Counted from the first letter of the stretch, positions 20,001-29,197 are shown. The stretch: DNA of 64,000 nt from an uncultured Chthonomonas sp. (GCA_903859705.1 CAIONQ010000103.1:62001-126000); one strand, 5' to 3'. Numbers and translations: made by a program. Notes: a model not told the origin generated them from the letters alone.

Positions 20001-20993
20001 TGCGGCAATGTTGCCAGTTGATGATGGTATTGTCTGCGGTTCTCGATGCATGTATGCCGGGAAATGCATCGTCATCTTAACATTAATGAGGGTGGGGCGA
20101 GGCTCTACTACGATGGTTTTGTCGTTGGAGCGCCCATCGTTAGCTCTGGCGTAAATCTCTACGGATGCAGGGAGAGAATTTAGCTTAAACTTAAACTCTT
20201 GTGCATCGCCAGCTGGAGCATTGGAGGTAGCGGACACAGGGTTTGATTCCCCGGTTCCAAGGCTCTTCCAGGCATGAGAATTATCGCCAGCCTGCCGATA
20301 AAAGAGCGTACATGTAGCTGAATGAACACCGCGGGTTGTTACAGTTACTCCAGCATTTTCTCCAACCGGCAGCAGCTCTTTTTCTGGTGTAATCCACACT
20401 CGGGTGTTGGCCCAAACGGGAATATCTGAGTGTGGTGAGTTCATGCGGCGCAGCCAGTTATCAAACGCATCAGGTGCTGCAAATCGCTGCAATAGTAGTA
20501 GGCCAAAACAGCAGGCTGCAGTTACGGAGCTGCGGCGAAGAACACGAGTATCAATTGCACGCTTGAAATCCATCTCTGCTGCAGCGCGTGACGTTTCATC
20601 AGCGAGAGAGAGAGTCATGGATCGCGAAAAACCTGCGGATTCGCCACCTGCAGCCAGGGTTGGAATGAGTTCTATAGTAGATAGAAGGCGTTCTTTAAGC
20701 GAAGGATAACATCGCTCAACCTCCGCGGCAATCGCTCTATCAGAAAGTCGCTTAAGTGCTGCAAACGCGGCACCGGCAGCTGCTGTTCCAAGAGCGGTGA
20801 AAACAATAATGTACTTCCACGTAACCCGAGCGGAGGGGGAAAGAACAAACTTGAGATCTGCCCGGAAACATATCAGGATCAACAAACATGCGGCGGCGCT
20901 GCCAGCTGCAAGCCCGGCAAGCCCACGGGATAAGCGCCACCACTTCTTCGCGGCGGCAATCTTTGCATCCAGTTGATTTCGGTCCTGGTACAT
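17058..20993 (-). CDS. Gln/Ala-rich DUF4175-like membrane protein
   Basis: A protein of 1311 residues heading the MoxR operon. Two transmembrane helices lie near 30-75. A beta-rich extracytoplasmic region follows (about 150-540), and then about 600 residues of Gln/Ala/Glu-rich coiled-coil in heptad-like arrays (for example QQAQQAAAPEQNAANTAEQL), ending in a basic, charged tail. Such proteins accompany MoxR-BatA operons and may act as long periplasmic spacers or scaffolds. I start at ATG 20993, with GGAG 9 bases upstream; GTG 21008 would place the start within that site. The CAG/GCC-rich coding makes long spurious ORFs on the other strand. Confidence 0.88.
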   Translation of the reverse strand: MYQDRNQLDAKIAAAKKWWRLSRGLAGLAAGSAAACLLILICFRADLKFVLSPSARVTWKYIIVFTALGTAAAGAAFAALKRLSDRAIAAEVERCYPSLKERLLSTIELIPTLAAGGESAGFSRSMTLSLADETSRAAAEMDFKRAIDTRVLRRSSVTAACCFGLLLLQRFAAPDAFDNWLRRMNSPHSDIPVWANTRVWITPEKELLPVGENAGVTVTTRGVHSATCTLFYRQAGDNSHAWKSLGTGESNPVSATSNAPAGDAQEFKFKLNSLPASVEIYARANDGRSNDKTIVVEPRPTLINVKMTMHFPAYMHREPQTIPSSTGNIAAPYGTVVDITGEANKPLKSALFNRNGTPVGPWPIDQDKASGKIDVRKDGTYQFSLTDTHGFANAMPPVRYDIHSIPDLAPTVLVSKPSADIDLVPDGSIPLVAHATDDYGVASMRLAYARQQADAMSRTGAASMKTIAAGTLPLPIPAAGPQVQLAQRWHIGSLHGKPGDVIRFEVDAIDNDTLDGPHIGRSGSLNIHIVSLVEMQRKLKDSLDEESRALEQLRNTQMDAQKQLQQARAKHDPAALAKAQEAQRAVADEARAITQRVGDVSAQLENNNLATKSEIQRRADAQQTLQDIAQQKAPAAADAVQHAQAPKTAQAEQSQQLTKAAREQAEIRKDIDHAQDLLTRTPPADQLAAEAKRLAAEQARLADTARSISEGIKEQRQQTGKNELSPELKIGLETERQQQQQASAETRRLEKQLNAAATAAEERGQTKQAEALRTAANALKQAGVQAQQAQAEQNLAGGKPEKAAPQQDRAAAGLEKAAQQAQQAAAPEQNAANTAEQLEKAAAQLRDLARQQQEAAQKAAQNPSAAQAQALADQERSIQQQAQQQQQNLNGSQQAQQSLQQAQQNLNQAGKQLSQNQAQQAQAPAKQAAQNLQQAAQQAENAAQQIRQTQAANELADRVERLAQVQSALKNQTERLQNTRQQRPLTPNERGELGQVAARQQNLEEEAKAIAERFPSPSFQNALRNAAKQAHPATKNLNPEAGNQPDTGKETQAAQARAAGTLGAVAQALKTQAQASKDQQQNQQQQDAQQQQSSAQQAQEAAALGELALAQGLQQQVRQGTNQLEQDRKGQPLSQQQQQQARQLAQDQQETQNITQRAQEALSNLPGVPESLNTARQNMDRSQQNLKQQQTGAPTQGHQENALQNLAQAQQRAQQAMQQQQQQQQAQQQAKQGAPQPTRKPGQQPDKNAFTRLEGPGGDGARSAPERSNGKFGALSQRAQRTMREGQQERVPAEFQDLVNRYYKSLAEKKR

Positions 20994-21189
20994 ATGTCCG
21001 TACTCCACACTGTCTGCAGGAGGCCGCCGCTCCCAGTACTAACCAGGAGGCGCCGGCCACAGGGGTGAACAAACGATTTCGGCTACGATATGGCATGCCG
21101 GAGAAGCTTGATGGCTGCACAAGTTGCTGGCTGCAGCATGTATGGTTTAGACGAGGGCCGGCAAGAATTGTTACGCGGCCCAATAACCA

Positions 21190-21227
21190 GTTAAGTGTTG
21201 GTTTAGTTCACCGGCCAGCCACTTAAC
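21190..21227 (-). repeat. Inverted repeat downstream of the sulfite-oxidase-like gene
   Basis: GTTAAGTG (21190-21197) and CACTTAAC (21220-21227) are perfect inverted arms around 22 bases. It lies 42 bases past the sulfite-oxidase-like stop and about 200 bases upstream of the MoxR operon, in a 275-base gap. It could be a weak terminator or operator; no T tract is clear. Confidence 0.35.
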
Positions 21228-21268
21228 ACCTGCAACTGCACTCCTGCTGTGGAATACACAGGAAACCT

Positions 21269-22450
21269 CTAGCTCCGGATATTCACTTTAATCGGAATAA
21301 CATGGTTTATCATGTAATTTTCCCGGTCTGGCTGCCTTTGCATGGGCTGTACACTTCCCCTTGCGTCTGTCGCCCGTGCGAGTAGGGTACTGGTTTGCGC
21401 GGTAGAAGGTGTTATCCAGTCAAACTGCCACAGGCGCCATGTATGCCTTACCGGTTTGCCGATTAATTTAGCCAATTTCCAGGTAGTGCCGCCATCGTCG
21501 CTAATCTCGACTTTTTGAATCTGCGAATCCCCGGTCCAGGCCGCTCCCGTAATGCGATAGGGTTTGTCTGCAGCCAGAACTTCTCCCGGGGCCGGCCGCG
21601 ATATCTCCGCCTTCGTCTGCATCTCGGATACAGGAATACGGTTAGGTAGGCCGTTTCTGCGTTCCCAATACGCATAATCGACGGTTTGAAAATGGCCGGT
21701 AAACGGGCGATCTGTAACTACAATGCGTGCCAGCCATTTTACCGAAGCAACAGCATACCAGCCAGGTACCAGAACTCTCATTGGGCCGCCATGGCTCTTC
21801 GGCAGCGGTTCGCCATTCATCGAAAGGGCGAGTATCACATCTTCCTGATGTGCACGGGATATGGGCATGCTACGGGCAAAGTGAATGGTACCAGTTGGTC
21901 TGGGAGGGTCTTTGATTTCGCCTGTATCTGCGCCTTCGAACACCACCTCTAAAGCACCCCGCTTCACCCCGGCAAGCTTTAGTACATCGGAAAGCCGCAC
22001 ACCACTCCATGCGGCATTGCCTACTGCACCCAGGTTCCATTGAACACCCTTGACTGCGGGTGAAAGGTAGCCGCGCGTATTACCCGCGCATTCCAGGGTT
22101 GCCTGATGTGATACCTGTGGCAGTGACTTTAGTTGTTCCAGGCTCAGCTCAACGGCCTGGTTTACGTGGCCTTCAATTCTTAAGCGCCAGGTTGCCGAGT
22201 CTATTTCAGGTACTGCAAAGTGCGAACGCACAAAAAAGTGACCGTTTTGTGTGATCTCCGATAATCCATCTGCAAATGGACCTTCGAGATTATCCGGGTT
22301 AGCCTGCCTTACAATCAAACCGTTGGGAGTGGCTTCCCCTACGGGAGGCAATTCTGCTGCTGCGTGTGTGTGTTCCGTTGAAACTGCAGCAAAAACTGGC
22401 ATACCCATGGCGGCCATACGGATAACATCGCGGCGGCTGACTCGTGGCAT
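21269..22450 (-). CDS. Sulfite-oxidase-family molybdoenzyme
   Basis: A 393-residue protein with a twin-arginine signal (SRRDVIRMAAMG) and a cut site near residue 31, so it is exported folded via Tat. The molybdopterin-binding Cys is C121 in LECAGNTRG, with a typical GNAAWSGVRLSDVL stretch and the GGPMRVLVPGWY segment. A C-terminal dimerisation (Mo-co_dimer) domain (about 290-393) includes ISDDGGTTW. There is no heme domain and no cytochrome partner beside it, so the electron acceptor is unclear. ATG 22450 has AGGA upstream. It lies 85 bases behind hisC. Confidence 0.92.
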   Translation of the reverse strand: MPRVSRRDVIRMAAMGMPVFAAVSTEHTHAAAELPPVGEATPNGLIVRQANPDNLEGPFADGLSEITQNGHFFVRSHFAVPEIDSATWRLRIEGHVNQAVELSLEQLKSLPQVSHQATLECAGNTRGYLSPAVKGVQWNLGAVGNAAWSGVRLSDVLKLAGVKRGALEVVFEGADTGEIKDPPRPTGTIHFARSMPISRAHQEDVILALSMNGEPLPKSHGGPMRVLVPGWYAVASVKWLARIVVTDRPFTGHFQTVDYAYWERRNGLPNRIPVSEMQTKAEISRPAPGEVLAADKPYRITGAAWTGDSQIQKVEISDDGGTTWKLAKLIGKPVRHTWRLWQFDWITPSTAQTSTLLARATDARGSVQPMQRQPDRENYMINHVIPIKVNIRS

Positions 22451-22479
22451 AAGGGTCCTTTCAATTCAGGAGCGAGGAT

Positions 22480-22512
22480 GGGCGCCGCAGCTATGATATG
22501 GCAGCGGCGCCC
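22480..22512 (-). terminator. G+C-rich hairpin after hisC
   Basis: Nine-base perfect arms GGGCGCCGC and GCGGCGCCC (22480-22488 and 22504-22512), 24 bases past the hisC stop and before the sulfite-oxidase-like start. No T tract follows on the minus strand, so it may stabilise or partly terminate the transcript rather than act as a classical terminator. Confidence 0.4.
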
Positions 22513-22535
22513 TCAATTGGTGAAGGGGCAAACAA

Positions 22536-23678
22536 CTATTCTGCAGTTGGAATAGCTGCCAAAACCTCTGGAAGTGCGTTCAGAAACTTTGCATTTTCGG
22601 CTTCGGTACCGATGGTTACGCGCAGGTAGGTAGGTGCACCGAAGATATCGCCGGTTCTTGTTATAACGCCTGCGTAAAGCAGTTTGCTGTACACCTGCTT
22701 GCTGTCTCTGCCGGTATCGAACCATATGAAGTTGCCATAGGTAGGGGCATAGCTTAATCCGAAGGAGGCCAGCGCGTGGTAGAACTGTTGCTTGCCAGCT
22801 TCATTAACTGCCACAGTGCGCTCCACATGGGCCGTGTCTGCCGCGGCTGCAATAGCTGCTGCCTGCGCCATGAGGTTAACGTTAAACGGCTCGCGTGTTC
22901 TATTCAACCAGCTGGCTATCTCTGGGCGTGTAATACCGTAACCGATACGTAGGCCAGCAAGGCCAAATGCTTTAGAGAATGTTCGCAACAGAACCACATT
23001 CTTGCCTTCTCGTACATAAGGTAGGCAATCTGGATAATCCGGATCAGGCGCTGCATACTCATGGTAAGCTTCATCGATTACAGCGATAACTCGTTCGGGC
23101 AATGCATCAAGAAATGCATCCAGAGCCTGTTTGCCTACAATGGTGCCTGTTGGATTATTGGGATTGGTGATGAATACTATGCGGGTTTTTTCGTTAACCG
23201 CCGCCAGCATAGCATCCAGATCATGAATCCAGTCTGAAGTGAGCGGTACGAGGTGGCAGGCGCAATTGTTGAGAGTTGCTGCTGCTTCGTATCGCACAAA
23301 AGACGGGTGAGCCTGCACCACTTCATCACCTTCGTTTAGAAACGTAATTCCTACAAGGTGAATGACATCGTCCGAACCATTGCCAAAAACGAGCCCTTCA
23401 GGATCTACGTTTAGCTTTGCGGCCAGAAATTGCTGTAGATCATAGGTGCCTGCGTCCGGATAGAGATGCATCTTGCCCGAGTACGCTTGCATAGCCTCAA
23501 TGGCAAGGGGGGAGGGCCCAAGTGAATTCTCGTTTGATGCAAGCTTAATCATACCAGTAATGCCGAGTTCACGCTCGACTTCCTGTATAGATTTGCCGTG
23601 CCGATACGGAGTGAGGCGCGTTATATTAGGTGTAACATTTGGGGCGGGGTATCCCACCTGTGAATTCTCTTCAGACAC
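22536..23678 (-). CDS. hisC: Histidinol-phosphate aminotransferase
   Basis: A 380-residue fold-type I PLP enzyme, the usual HisC size. The Schiff-base lysine is K236 in TFSKAFGLAGLRIGY, with Asp202 in VIDEAYHEY and the TNPNNPTGT motif. It converts imidazole-acetol phosphate and glutamate to histidinol phosphate; other aromatic aminotransferases of the family are possible. The start is GTG 23678, supported by AGGAG 8 bases upstream. It is alone rather than in a his operon, which is common in these phyla. The 55-base gap to the amidase has a short hairpin (23705-23720). Confidence 0.92.
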   Translation of the reverse strand: MSEENSQVGYPAPNVTPNITRLTPYRHGKSIQEVERELGITGMIKLASNENSLGPSPLAIEAMQAYSGKMHLYPDAGTYDLQQFLAAKLNVDPEGLVFGNGSDDVIHLVGITFLNEGDEVVQAHPSFVRYEAAATLNNCACHLVPLTSDWIHDLDAMLAAVNEKTRIVFITNPNNPTGTIVGKQALDAFLDALPERVIAVIDEAYHEYAAPDPDYPDCLPYVREGKNVVLLRTFSKAFGLAGLRIGYGITRPEIASWLNRTREPFNVNLMAQAAAIAAAADTAHVERTVAVNEAGKQQFYHALASFGLSYAPTYGNFIWFDTGRDSKQVYSKLLYAGVITRTGDIFGAPTYLRVTIGTEAENAKFLNALPEVLAAIPTAE

Positions 23679-23733
23679 GAAAACTACTCCTGACGTAGGT
23701 GCGTGCCCGCGTAGACGGGCTAACCCGGTGAGT

Positions 23734-24474
23734 CTACCTCAAGGTGGTGGCGCTAAGCGAGGCAGTGGCCTTCAATCGGTAAACTGCTATGCCTGCTGCT
23801 ATAGCCTGTGCAAGCAGCGATTGGCCGGCATCCGTTTTTGCAAACGCAGCATCCTTCGGGTTTGAAAGCACTACCATTTCCATAGTTACCACCGGGACCT
23901 GTGAAAAGATTGATCCTGTTAGAGCGCCTTGTTTGCTACCTATGAGGGTTTTGGTCTCTCCGCGGATGCCTCCACATACAAGGTGCCTCTGGAGGATAGG
24001 CTTGATGCCTTCTAACAAGTACCCAGCTGCCGCTTCGCTGGCGTTGATAATCTGCGGCGACGGCCCAGTTTTACCTTGAGCAGTGCCCTGCCTATCTGGA
24101 TAGTAGAGTGCATAGCCAGTGGAGGCACCCGCATCACAGTGCAGGCGAATCATCAGGCTGGCATGTGCGCCGTTTGCAATAAGTGCGCGATCCTTGTTGC
24201 GTGTAACCTCATGCTCAATTTCCCTGGTGAGCACAACCCGAATTCCCTGCGCATCAAGAAGTTTCTTGAGGCGCATCGCAACTTCCCAGTCCACATGCGT
24301 TTCGGTTGTTCCGTTTTGCACGGTATACCCGGAGTTAACCTCAGAAGGGTGGCCGGGATCGATACACACGACGAAGTGGGACTTTGTTTGCTGCACCTGA
24401 CACAATGCTGCTGTGGGCGGAAAAACACAGCCAGCAAACACAAGAATAGATTTGAATTGATTTGTTATCTTCAC
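23734..24474 (-). CDS. N-acetylmuramoyl-L-alanine amidase (Amidase_3)
   Basis: A 246-residue secreted cell-wall hydrolase that cuts the amide bond between muramic acid and the peptide. A signal-like hydrophobic N terminus (about 8-25) is followed by the amidase core. Zinc ligands fit H42 in IDPGHP, E64 in HVDWEVAM and H112 in MIRLHCDA, and the catalytic Glu lies in VVTMEMVVLSN. Its ATG overlaps the stop of the beta-helix gene by four bases (ATGA), so the two are translated in a coupled manner. No SPOR or binding repeat is visible. Confidence 0.92.
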   Translation of the reverse strand: MKITNQFKSILVFAGCVFPPTAALCQVQQTKSHFVVCIDPGHPSEVNSGYTVQNGTTETHVDWEVAMRLKKLLDAQGIRVVLTREIEHEVTRNKDRALIANGAHASLMIRLHCDAGASTGYALYYPDRQGTAQGKTGPSPQIINASEAAAGYLLEGIKPILQRHLVCGGIRGETKTLIGSKQGALTGSIFSQVPVVTMEMVVLSNPKDAAFAKTDAGQSLLAQAIAAGIAVYRLKATASLSATTLR

Positions 24475-27152
24475 TGGTGGAGCTTGATATCGTCGATGTA
24501 AAACACGGACGGACCATCGGTATCAGAAACAAATCCGTACCAGGTGATCTTCTTGAAATCTGGGCTGCAGCCCATATCCTGGTAGTGCTTGAAGCGGCCG
24601 TTTGGAAGTGTAACAGTCATCGACCAAACACCTTTAGCGGCTGCACCAATGGCACAATCGATATCAAACTTAATCCAGCCATCTGCTGGGAGTATATCGA
24701 GAAGGCGAGGCCCATTGTACAGTTTGCCGTTTTCATCAATGTGAATTGATGGGCCAACATGATATGGGTTAGAGTTATCACGCCATTCATGTGAGAACAT
24801 TGCGCCAGGCTTGAACTTTATAGCAAAGCTGCCATGTAACGTGCCCGTTTCAAACTTAGGCTGAAAGAAGATATGCGGATCGAAGCCATTTTTCTGTCCG
24901 GCTTTGTCTTCAAACTTCAGGCTGTGCTTGCCACTTAGGGCCGTTTCATCTGTTACTCGAACCGTTCCACCGCCAGGCTCTTCGCTGGTAACTGCCTCGG
25001 GAGCTGCTGAGCCCGGTGCAATATCGTCAAAATTTTGATCGATCGGTTCTGGAGCCGGCGGAGGGGGAGGCGGTGGATACGCTCTCGCCATTGGGGCTGA
25101 TCGGAAATGGACGCCCGCTACTGGATGCGGACCCACCTGGCTTTCGTCGATAGGTTTGAACCCGAGCTTAATAGCAGGTGAACTCTCCTTAAGGTGGAAG
25201 ATGCCATCAGCAGGTGCAGTGAAGAGGGGGTCGGCAATCACTGAGTGTGTGTCCTGTGCGTGGCGCTGCCAATCGTCCAGCGATTGACCAGCGAATGTGA
25301 TTGGCCGGCCACTTTCATCCCAATACACACTGTTGTCGAGCCTGAACTGATCGCCACTCCAGTTAGATCCAAGGAGTGTTCCCTCTTTGAACAGTACGAT
25401 ATTGTGATCAAACGTAAACGATAGGTGATCTTCGGCGCGAGTGCGTATTATCTGACCTTCGTGCGAGTAGGCAAACACATTGTTGCTTACCTGGTTTGCC
25501 TGGCCATAGTGCTGGTGGAAGCCACCGGTTTTTGTACGATATACGATATTGTTCGTGATCTGAAGGTTTGATGTGCCTTCATCCGGGTAGATTCCCCAGC
25601 CACCATAATCAAACGATTGAACATCGTGAATTATGTTATGATCCAACACAGAGCCGTTGGATATACCGAGTGTGTAGATGCCGCCCATGTCGCTAAGGAC
25701 ACCCTGGCCAATATCATATATTTTGTTGTATGTAATCTTGTTGTCGTGTGCATTGCTGGTGCCGTAGCCCCATGTCCATCCTACCGATACTCCCGTGTAA
25801 TATAGGTCATGAATATCGTTGTGGGATATCTGATTGCCGTAGCTCTGGCCAATCCAAACACCTGTTGCGGCAGGGTGAATACGCCCGCCGTGTTCAATGC
25901 TGCAGTTGCGTACAATATTGTTTGCTGCGGGCAACTCGGCATCGGCGCTGACATCCATGGTGCCGATCTTTATGCCACCAGCGCCAAGATCCGATAGTTC
26001 GCAGCTTTCAATGGTATTGTCTCGGCAACCGGCCCCAAGTTCCAGAGCCCAGTTACCGGTGTGGCGTATGCTGCAACCAGAGAAACCACAATGTCGCGCA
26101 CCTTCTGCGCTAATCGCTGCGTTCAGGTTGGCTTCTGCCTGGGCAAATGCATTGCCTTCTGGTGGAGAATTCCAGTTTGTGTGGGCAAAAATGATGCCCT
26201 GAAAACCGATATTCTCTACCCATTTGTGAGCTTTCAAATCGCCCTGTAGTTTTAACAGCTGTGGCAAACGTGGGGCAATTAGAGCTGTCTTCTCGATATC
26301 TTCATTGGGTTGTGGAATGTAGCTCAACAAGCCTGTTTTGCGATCGAGATACCACTCACCTGGATCCTGCAAGGCTTCTCGCACGTTCTCCAGAATGTAC
26401 CGGTTTCCCTTTGGAAATCCGGCGTAAGCTGCAGTTCCATTGGTGTGGCCAGTAAAGGTGACTATGTGTGCTGCATCATCCACGGAGGCAATGCGCATTC
26501 GGGCCATAGTCCAGATCTGAAAACAGAGTACTTCCACAGAATTGGGATCGTACCAGCTTGCATTGATATCGCCCGCTTTGTATCCCAGCCGATCAAAGCC
26601 TTTGTCAGCCGATGCAGGGGTGGGGGCAACTGCTGCGTTTACGCGGTAATAGTCGTACTTTGGAAGGCGTGGACGATTTCGGCGCTGCCCATCTGCGAAC
26701 AGCTGAGAAAATGCCCACTTGCCAGAGGCTACGTCGTTTAAAGAAACTTCCCAGTATCGGTTAACGTTCATCCGGGGTGTTGGCAGGCGATAGCCTCCAC
26801 TGATTACGGGCTGTTCGCCGGGGTAAGCAGTATACAGTGTTGGCTGGGAGGTAGAAATTCCCGAGTCTTCAGGTTCAAACACAATTGGGCTGCTCAGGAA
26901 GTACGTGCCTCCACGCACGCTTACCACTATCGGCCCAGAGTGCGGCTGTTGCTTAAGCATGCGTACCGCGGCGCGTGCGCGTTCCAATGTGGCAAATGGC
27001 CCATCGGTTCTGGCTGCGTTTGGCTTATCAAGTTTGCCAGACCATGCATCGCTGCCAACTGTAGACACAAATACATCCGGTTTCACGGGGGCGGCATGCG
27101 CTACGTTCAAACTTGTTGCTGCGAGCGCTGCAGCTGCCAGATACCTATTCAT
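24471..27152 (-). CDS. Exported right-handed beta-helix glycoside hydrolase-like protein
   Basis: An 893-residue protein with a signal peptide (cut near AHAAP, residue 21). The N-terminal part carries STVGSDAWSGKLDKPNAA and WEVSLNDVASGKWAFSQLFA, as in the GH141-like group of beta-helix polysaccharide-active proteins. Residues about 330-640 contain parallel beta-helix rungs (NNIVRNCSIEHGG, NNIVYRTKTGGF). After a Pro linker near 695 comes a C-terminal jelly-roll domain. It probably cleaves a plant-type or algal polysaccharide, but substrate and family number are inferred. Start ATG has GAGGTGA 5 bases upstream. Confidence 0.82.
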   Translation of the reverse strand: MNRYLAAAALAATSLNVAHAAPVKPDVFVSTVGSDAWSGKLDKPNAARTDGPFATLERARAAVRMLKQQPHSGPIVVSVRGGTYFLSSPIVFEPEDSGISTSQPTLYTAYPGEQPVISGGYRLPTPRMNVNRYWEVSLNDVASGKWAFSQLFADGQRRNRPRLPKYDYYRVNAAVAPTPASADKGFDRLGYKAGDINASWYDPNSVEVLCFQIWTMARMRIASVDDAAHIVTFTGHTNGTAAYAGFPKGNRYILENVREALQDPGEWYLDRKTGLLSYIPQPNEDIEKTALIAPRLPQLLKLQGDLKAHKWVENIGFQGIIFAHTNWNSPPEGNAFAQAEANLNAAISAEGARHCGFSGCSIRHTGNWALELGAGCRDNTIESCELSDLGAGGIKIGTMDVSADAELPAANNIVRNCSIEHGGRIHPAATGVWIGQSYGNQISHNDIHDLYYTGVSVGWTWGYGTSNAHDNKITYNKIYDIGQGVLSDMGGIYTLGISNGSVLDHNIIHDVQSFDYGGWGIYPDEGTSNLQITNNIVYRTKTGGFHQHYGQANQVSNNVFAYSHEGQIIRTRAEDHLSFTFDHNIVLFKEGTLLGSNWSGDQFRLDNSVYWDESGRPITFAGQSLDDWQRHAQDTHSVIADPLFTAPADGIFHLKESSPAIKLGFKPIDESQVGPHPVAGVHFRSAPMARAYPPPPPPPAPEPIDQNFDDIAPGSAAPEAVTSEEPGGGTVRVTDETALSGKHSLKFEDKAGQKNGFDPHIFFQPKFETGTLHGSFAIKFKPGAMFSHEWRDNSNPYHVGPSIHIDENGKLYNGPRLLDILPADGWIKFDIDCAIGAAAKGVWSMTVTLPNGRFKHYQDMGCSPDFKKITWYGFVSDTDGPSVFYIDDIKLHQ

Positions 27153-27246
27153 AACTCACCTCGGCGATTCACATCCAGCGCAACGGCCGGTGTTTGATAC
27201 CCAGAGTTTCACCGAAACTACAGGCATTCCTGCTCTGGGAGCTTAG

Positions 27247-28287
27247 CTATCGTGCGCATACTGTCTTAATTGCTTCTGCGGCACGAATTGTATCCTGGCT
27301 GCTGACATCCAGATGCAGCACAAAACGCATACGGTGTAGTGCTGTTGTATTACTCAGCACCCCAAACTCCTGCTCAAGTTCTGAGTACACCTGTTCTGCC
27401 GGGCGGGACGTAGTAACGTAGATCATATTGGTGGCCGGTGTTACGGAATCTGGCTGAATACCTGGCTGATCGGCTAACAATTGCGCAAGGGTAGCGGTAT
27501 TTCTATGGTCGTCGGCGAGCCTCTGAATGTGATTATCCAGCGCGTAAATTCCTGCTGCTGCAAGTACTCCGGCCTGGCGCAAGCCACCCCCGAGCATTTT
27601 GCGTACGCGCCTTGCCTTATCGATGAACTCTAACGATCCAACCAGAACAGATCCCACCGGGCAACCGAGGCCTTTAGAAAGGCAGAAAGTGAGTGTATCG
27701 GCCTCGGCTGCATAGGCAGCAGGATTCGTGCCGGTTGCCACCGCGGCATTAAGGATGCGTGCGCCATCAATGTGTACCTTAACACCATGCTCCAGCGCTA
27801 TTCGCCTCACTTCACGGTGAACTTCCAGAGGAACAACAGCGCCGCCGGCCCGGTTGTGAGTGTTTTCAAGCACTATCAGGCGGGTGCCGGGGTTGTGTAG
27901 TGATTCTGTGTGTATGCAATCAGGTATGGATTCAGCATCAGGCACACCACGTTCACTTCGAAATGAGCGCGTGAGCACTCCGCAGATGGCACCGGGCAAG
28001 CCAAGCTCATAAACCATAGAGTGAGCTTCGGCATCCAGCAGTATCTCATCGCCGTGTACTGTTTGAGCTTTAATTGCTATGGCATTTCCCATGGTTCCGG
28101 AGGGAACAAACAGCGCAGCTTCTTTACCAAATAGTGCTGCAGCTTTTTCCTGTAGTAAGTTTACAGTGGGGTCGTCTCCGTAAACATCATCGCCGACTTC
28201 AGCACTTGCCATGGCGGCGCGCATTTGTGGAGTTGGGCGAGTAACGGTATCACTTCTCATGTCGATAACGGGAAGCGGTTTAGTCAT
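27247..28287 (-). CDS. ltaE: Low-specificity L-threonine aldolase
   Basis: A 346-residue PLP enzyme that cleaves L-threonine or L-allo-threonine to glycine and acetaldehyde. The Schiff-base lysine is K205 in [13 protein letters not shown]; the N terminus has the conserved [15 protein letters not shown] and GDDVYGDDP motifs, and HIDGARI supplies the cofactor Asp. Length matches the family. ATG 28287 is preceded by AGGA about 10 bases upstream. It lies 94 bases upstream of the beta-helix gene on the same strand and could share its transcript, although no functional link is apparent. Confidence 0.93.
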   Translation of the reverse strand: MTKPLPVIDMRSDTVTRPTPQMRAAMASAEVGDDVYGDDPTVNLLQEKAAALFGKEAALFVPSGTMGNAIAIKAQTVHGDEILLDAEAHSMVYELGLPGAICGVLTRSFRSERGVPDAESIPDCIHTESLHNPGTRLIVLENTHNRAGGAVVPLEVHREVRRIALEHGVKVHIDGARILNAAVATGTNPAAYAAEADTLTFCLSKGLGCPVGSVLVGSLEFIDKARRVRKMLGGGLRQAGVLAAAGIYALDNHIQRLADDHRNTATLAQLLADQPGIQPDSVTPATNMIYVTTSRPAEQVYSELEQEFGVLSNTTALHRMRFVLHLDVSSQDTIRAAEAIKTVCAR

Positions 28288-28351
28288 TTCGATGAATTCC
28301 TGTTCGGTGTAGCGTATTGGTGTAGCTGCGGGCGCTTAACCTTAAATTCTC

Positions 28352-29197
28352 TCAAAGTATTCCGGCAGTTTCAAGCCAGCCAGCAATCATGTGTGGATCG
28401 ATCAATATAATTTCCTCATTGCGGGCGGCTAACGCTACACACTCGGTGCTGAAACCCGATAACGAAACCAGATGTGCACGCTGAAGGGCCTGGCCATGTA
28501 TCCATTCTTGAAGGAATGCAATATCAACAGGCTCAGCCATCCTGCCCGCCGGCAGGCATCTTGATGCAATGCGAGTATACAGATCCTTACGTGTTAGTAG
28601 CATGTCAAATTCTGCGTCTGGAACGGCAGCGTCTACGGTGTAACCCTGCGCTTCATAGGCAAGCTTTAGAATTTCCGCAAGAGAATGATCGCTTTCGATG
28701 TCTTCGAGCATCGTAACTATGGCCCGGATTCGTGCAGCTTTTGCACTCAATTCTGCTGCAGCAGACTTCGCATGCTCGGCATGTTCTGCTCTGGCTGACT
28801 TCGCCATCTGAGCTGCATGGTCTCTGGCTGTCTTAAGTTGGTTGGATGCAGTAAGTTGACGCTTCTTAGAAGCCTGTTTCCTAACGGTCCTTTCGGCCCG
28901 CAGTAATTCATTATCTACTTCCTGGAGAGCCTCATGTAGAGCCTGGGAGCGATCTTGCGCCTCCAGTACAACATAAACGGCGATACCGGCGACTCCAAAA
29001 GTCCCGACAAAAGCCGTAAGTTCTACTGGCGCATGTGCGCTGCCTGTAGAAGCGGCCACAGTAATCAGCAGCACAACTATTGAAACTGCAAGTAGTCGTA
29101 ATCTGGAATGTCTATCGCCATTTGCCAAATTGGCGGCCTTGCCTTTCAGCAGGAGGAGGTGACTGGAGTGGCTGCTTCGGTTTCTGCTGTTTAGCAT
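28352..29197 (-). CDS. Membrane-anchored Mrr-like (restriction endonuclease-fold) protein
   Basis: A 281-residue protein with a basic N terminus, two transmembrane helices (about 34-52 and 58-80), a charged Ala-rich coiled coil (about 85-160) and a C-terminal domain resembling Mrr_cat. That domain shows LAYEAQGYTV, an EFDMLLTRKD strand pair and HLVSLSGFSTECVALAARN, matching the order of the Mrr fold. The expected QxK motif after the Asp is replaced by YTRIASR, so catalysis is doubtful. Membrane anchoring is unlike classical Mrr. Start ATG has a poor ribosome site. The function is unknown; defence or DNA-binding roles are both open. Confidence 0.7.
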   Translation of the reverse strand: MLNSRNRSSHSSHLLLLKGKAANLANGDRHSRLRLLAVSIVVLLITVAASTGSAHAPVELTAFVGTFGVAGIAVYVVLEAQDRSQALHEALQEVDNELLRAERTVRKQASKKRQLTASNQLKTARDHAAQMAKSARAEHAEHAKSAAAELSAKAARIRAIVTMLEDIESDHSLAEILKLAYEAQGYTVDAAVPDAEFDMLLTRKDLYTRIASRCLPAGRMAEPVDIAFLQEWIHGQALQRAHLVSLSGFSTECVALAARNEEIILIDPHMIAGWLETAGIL

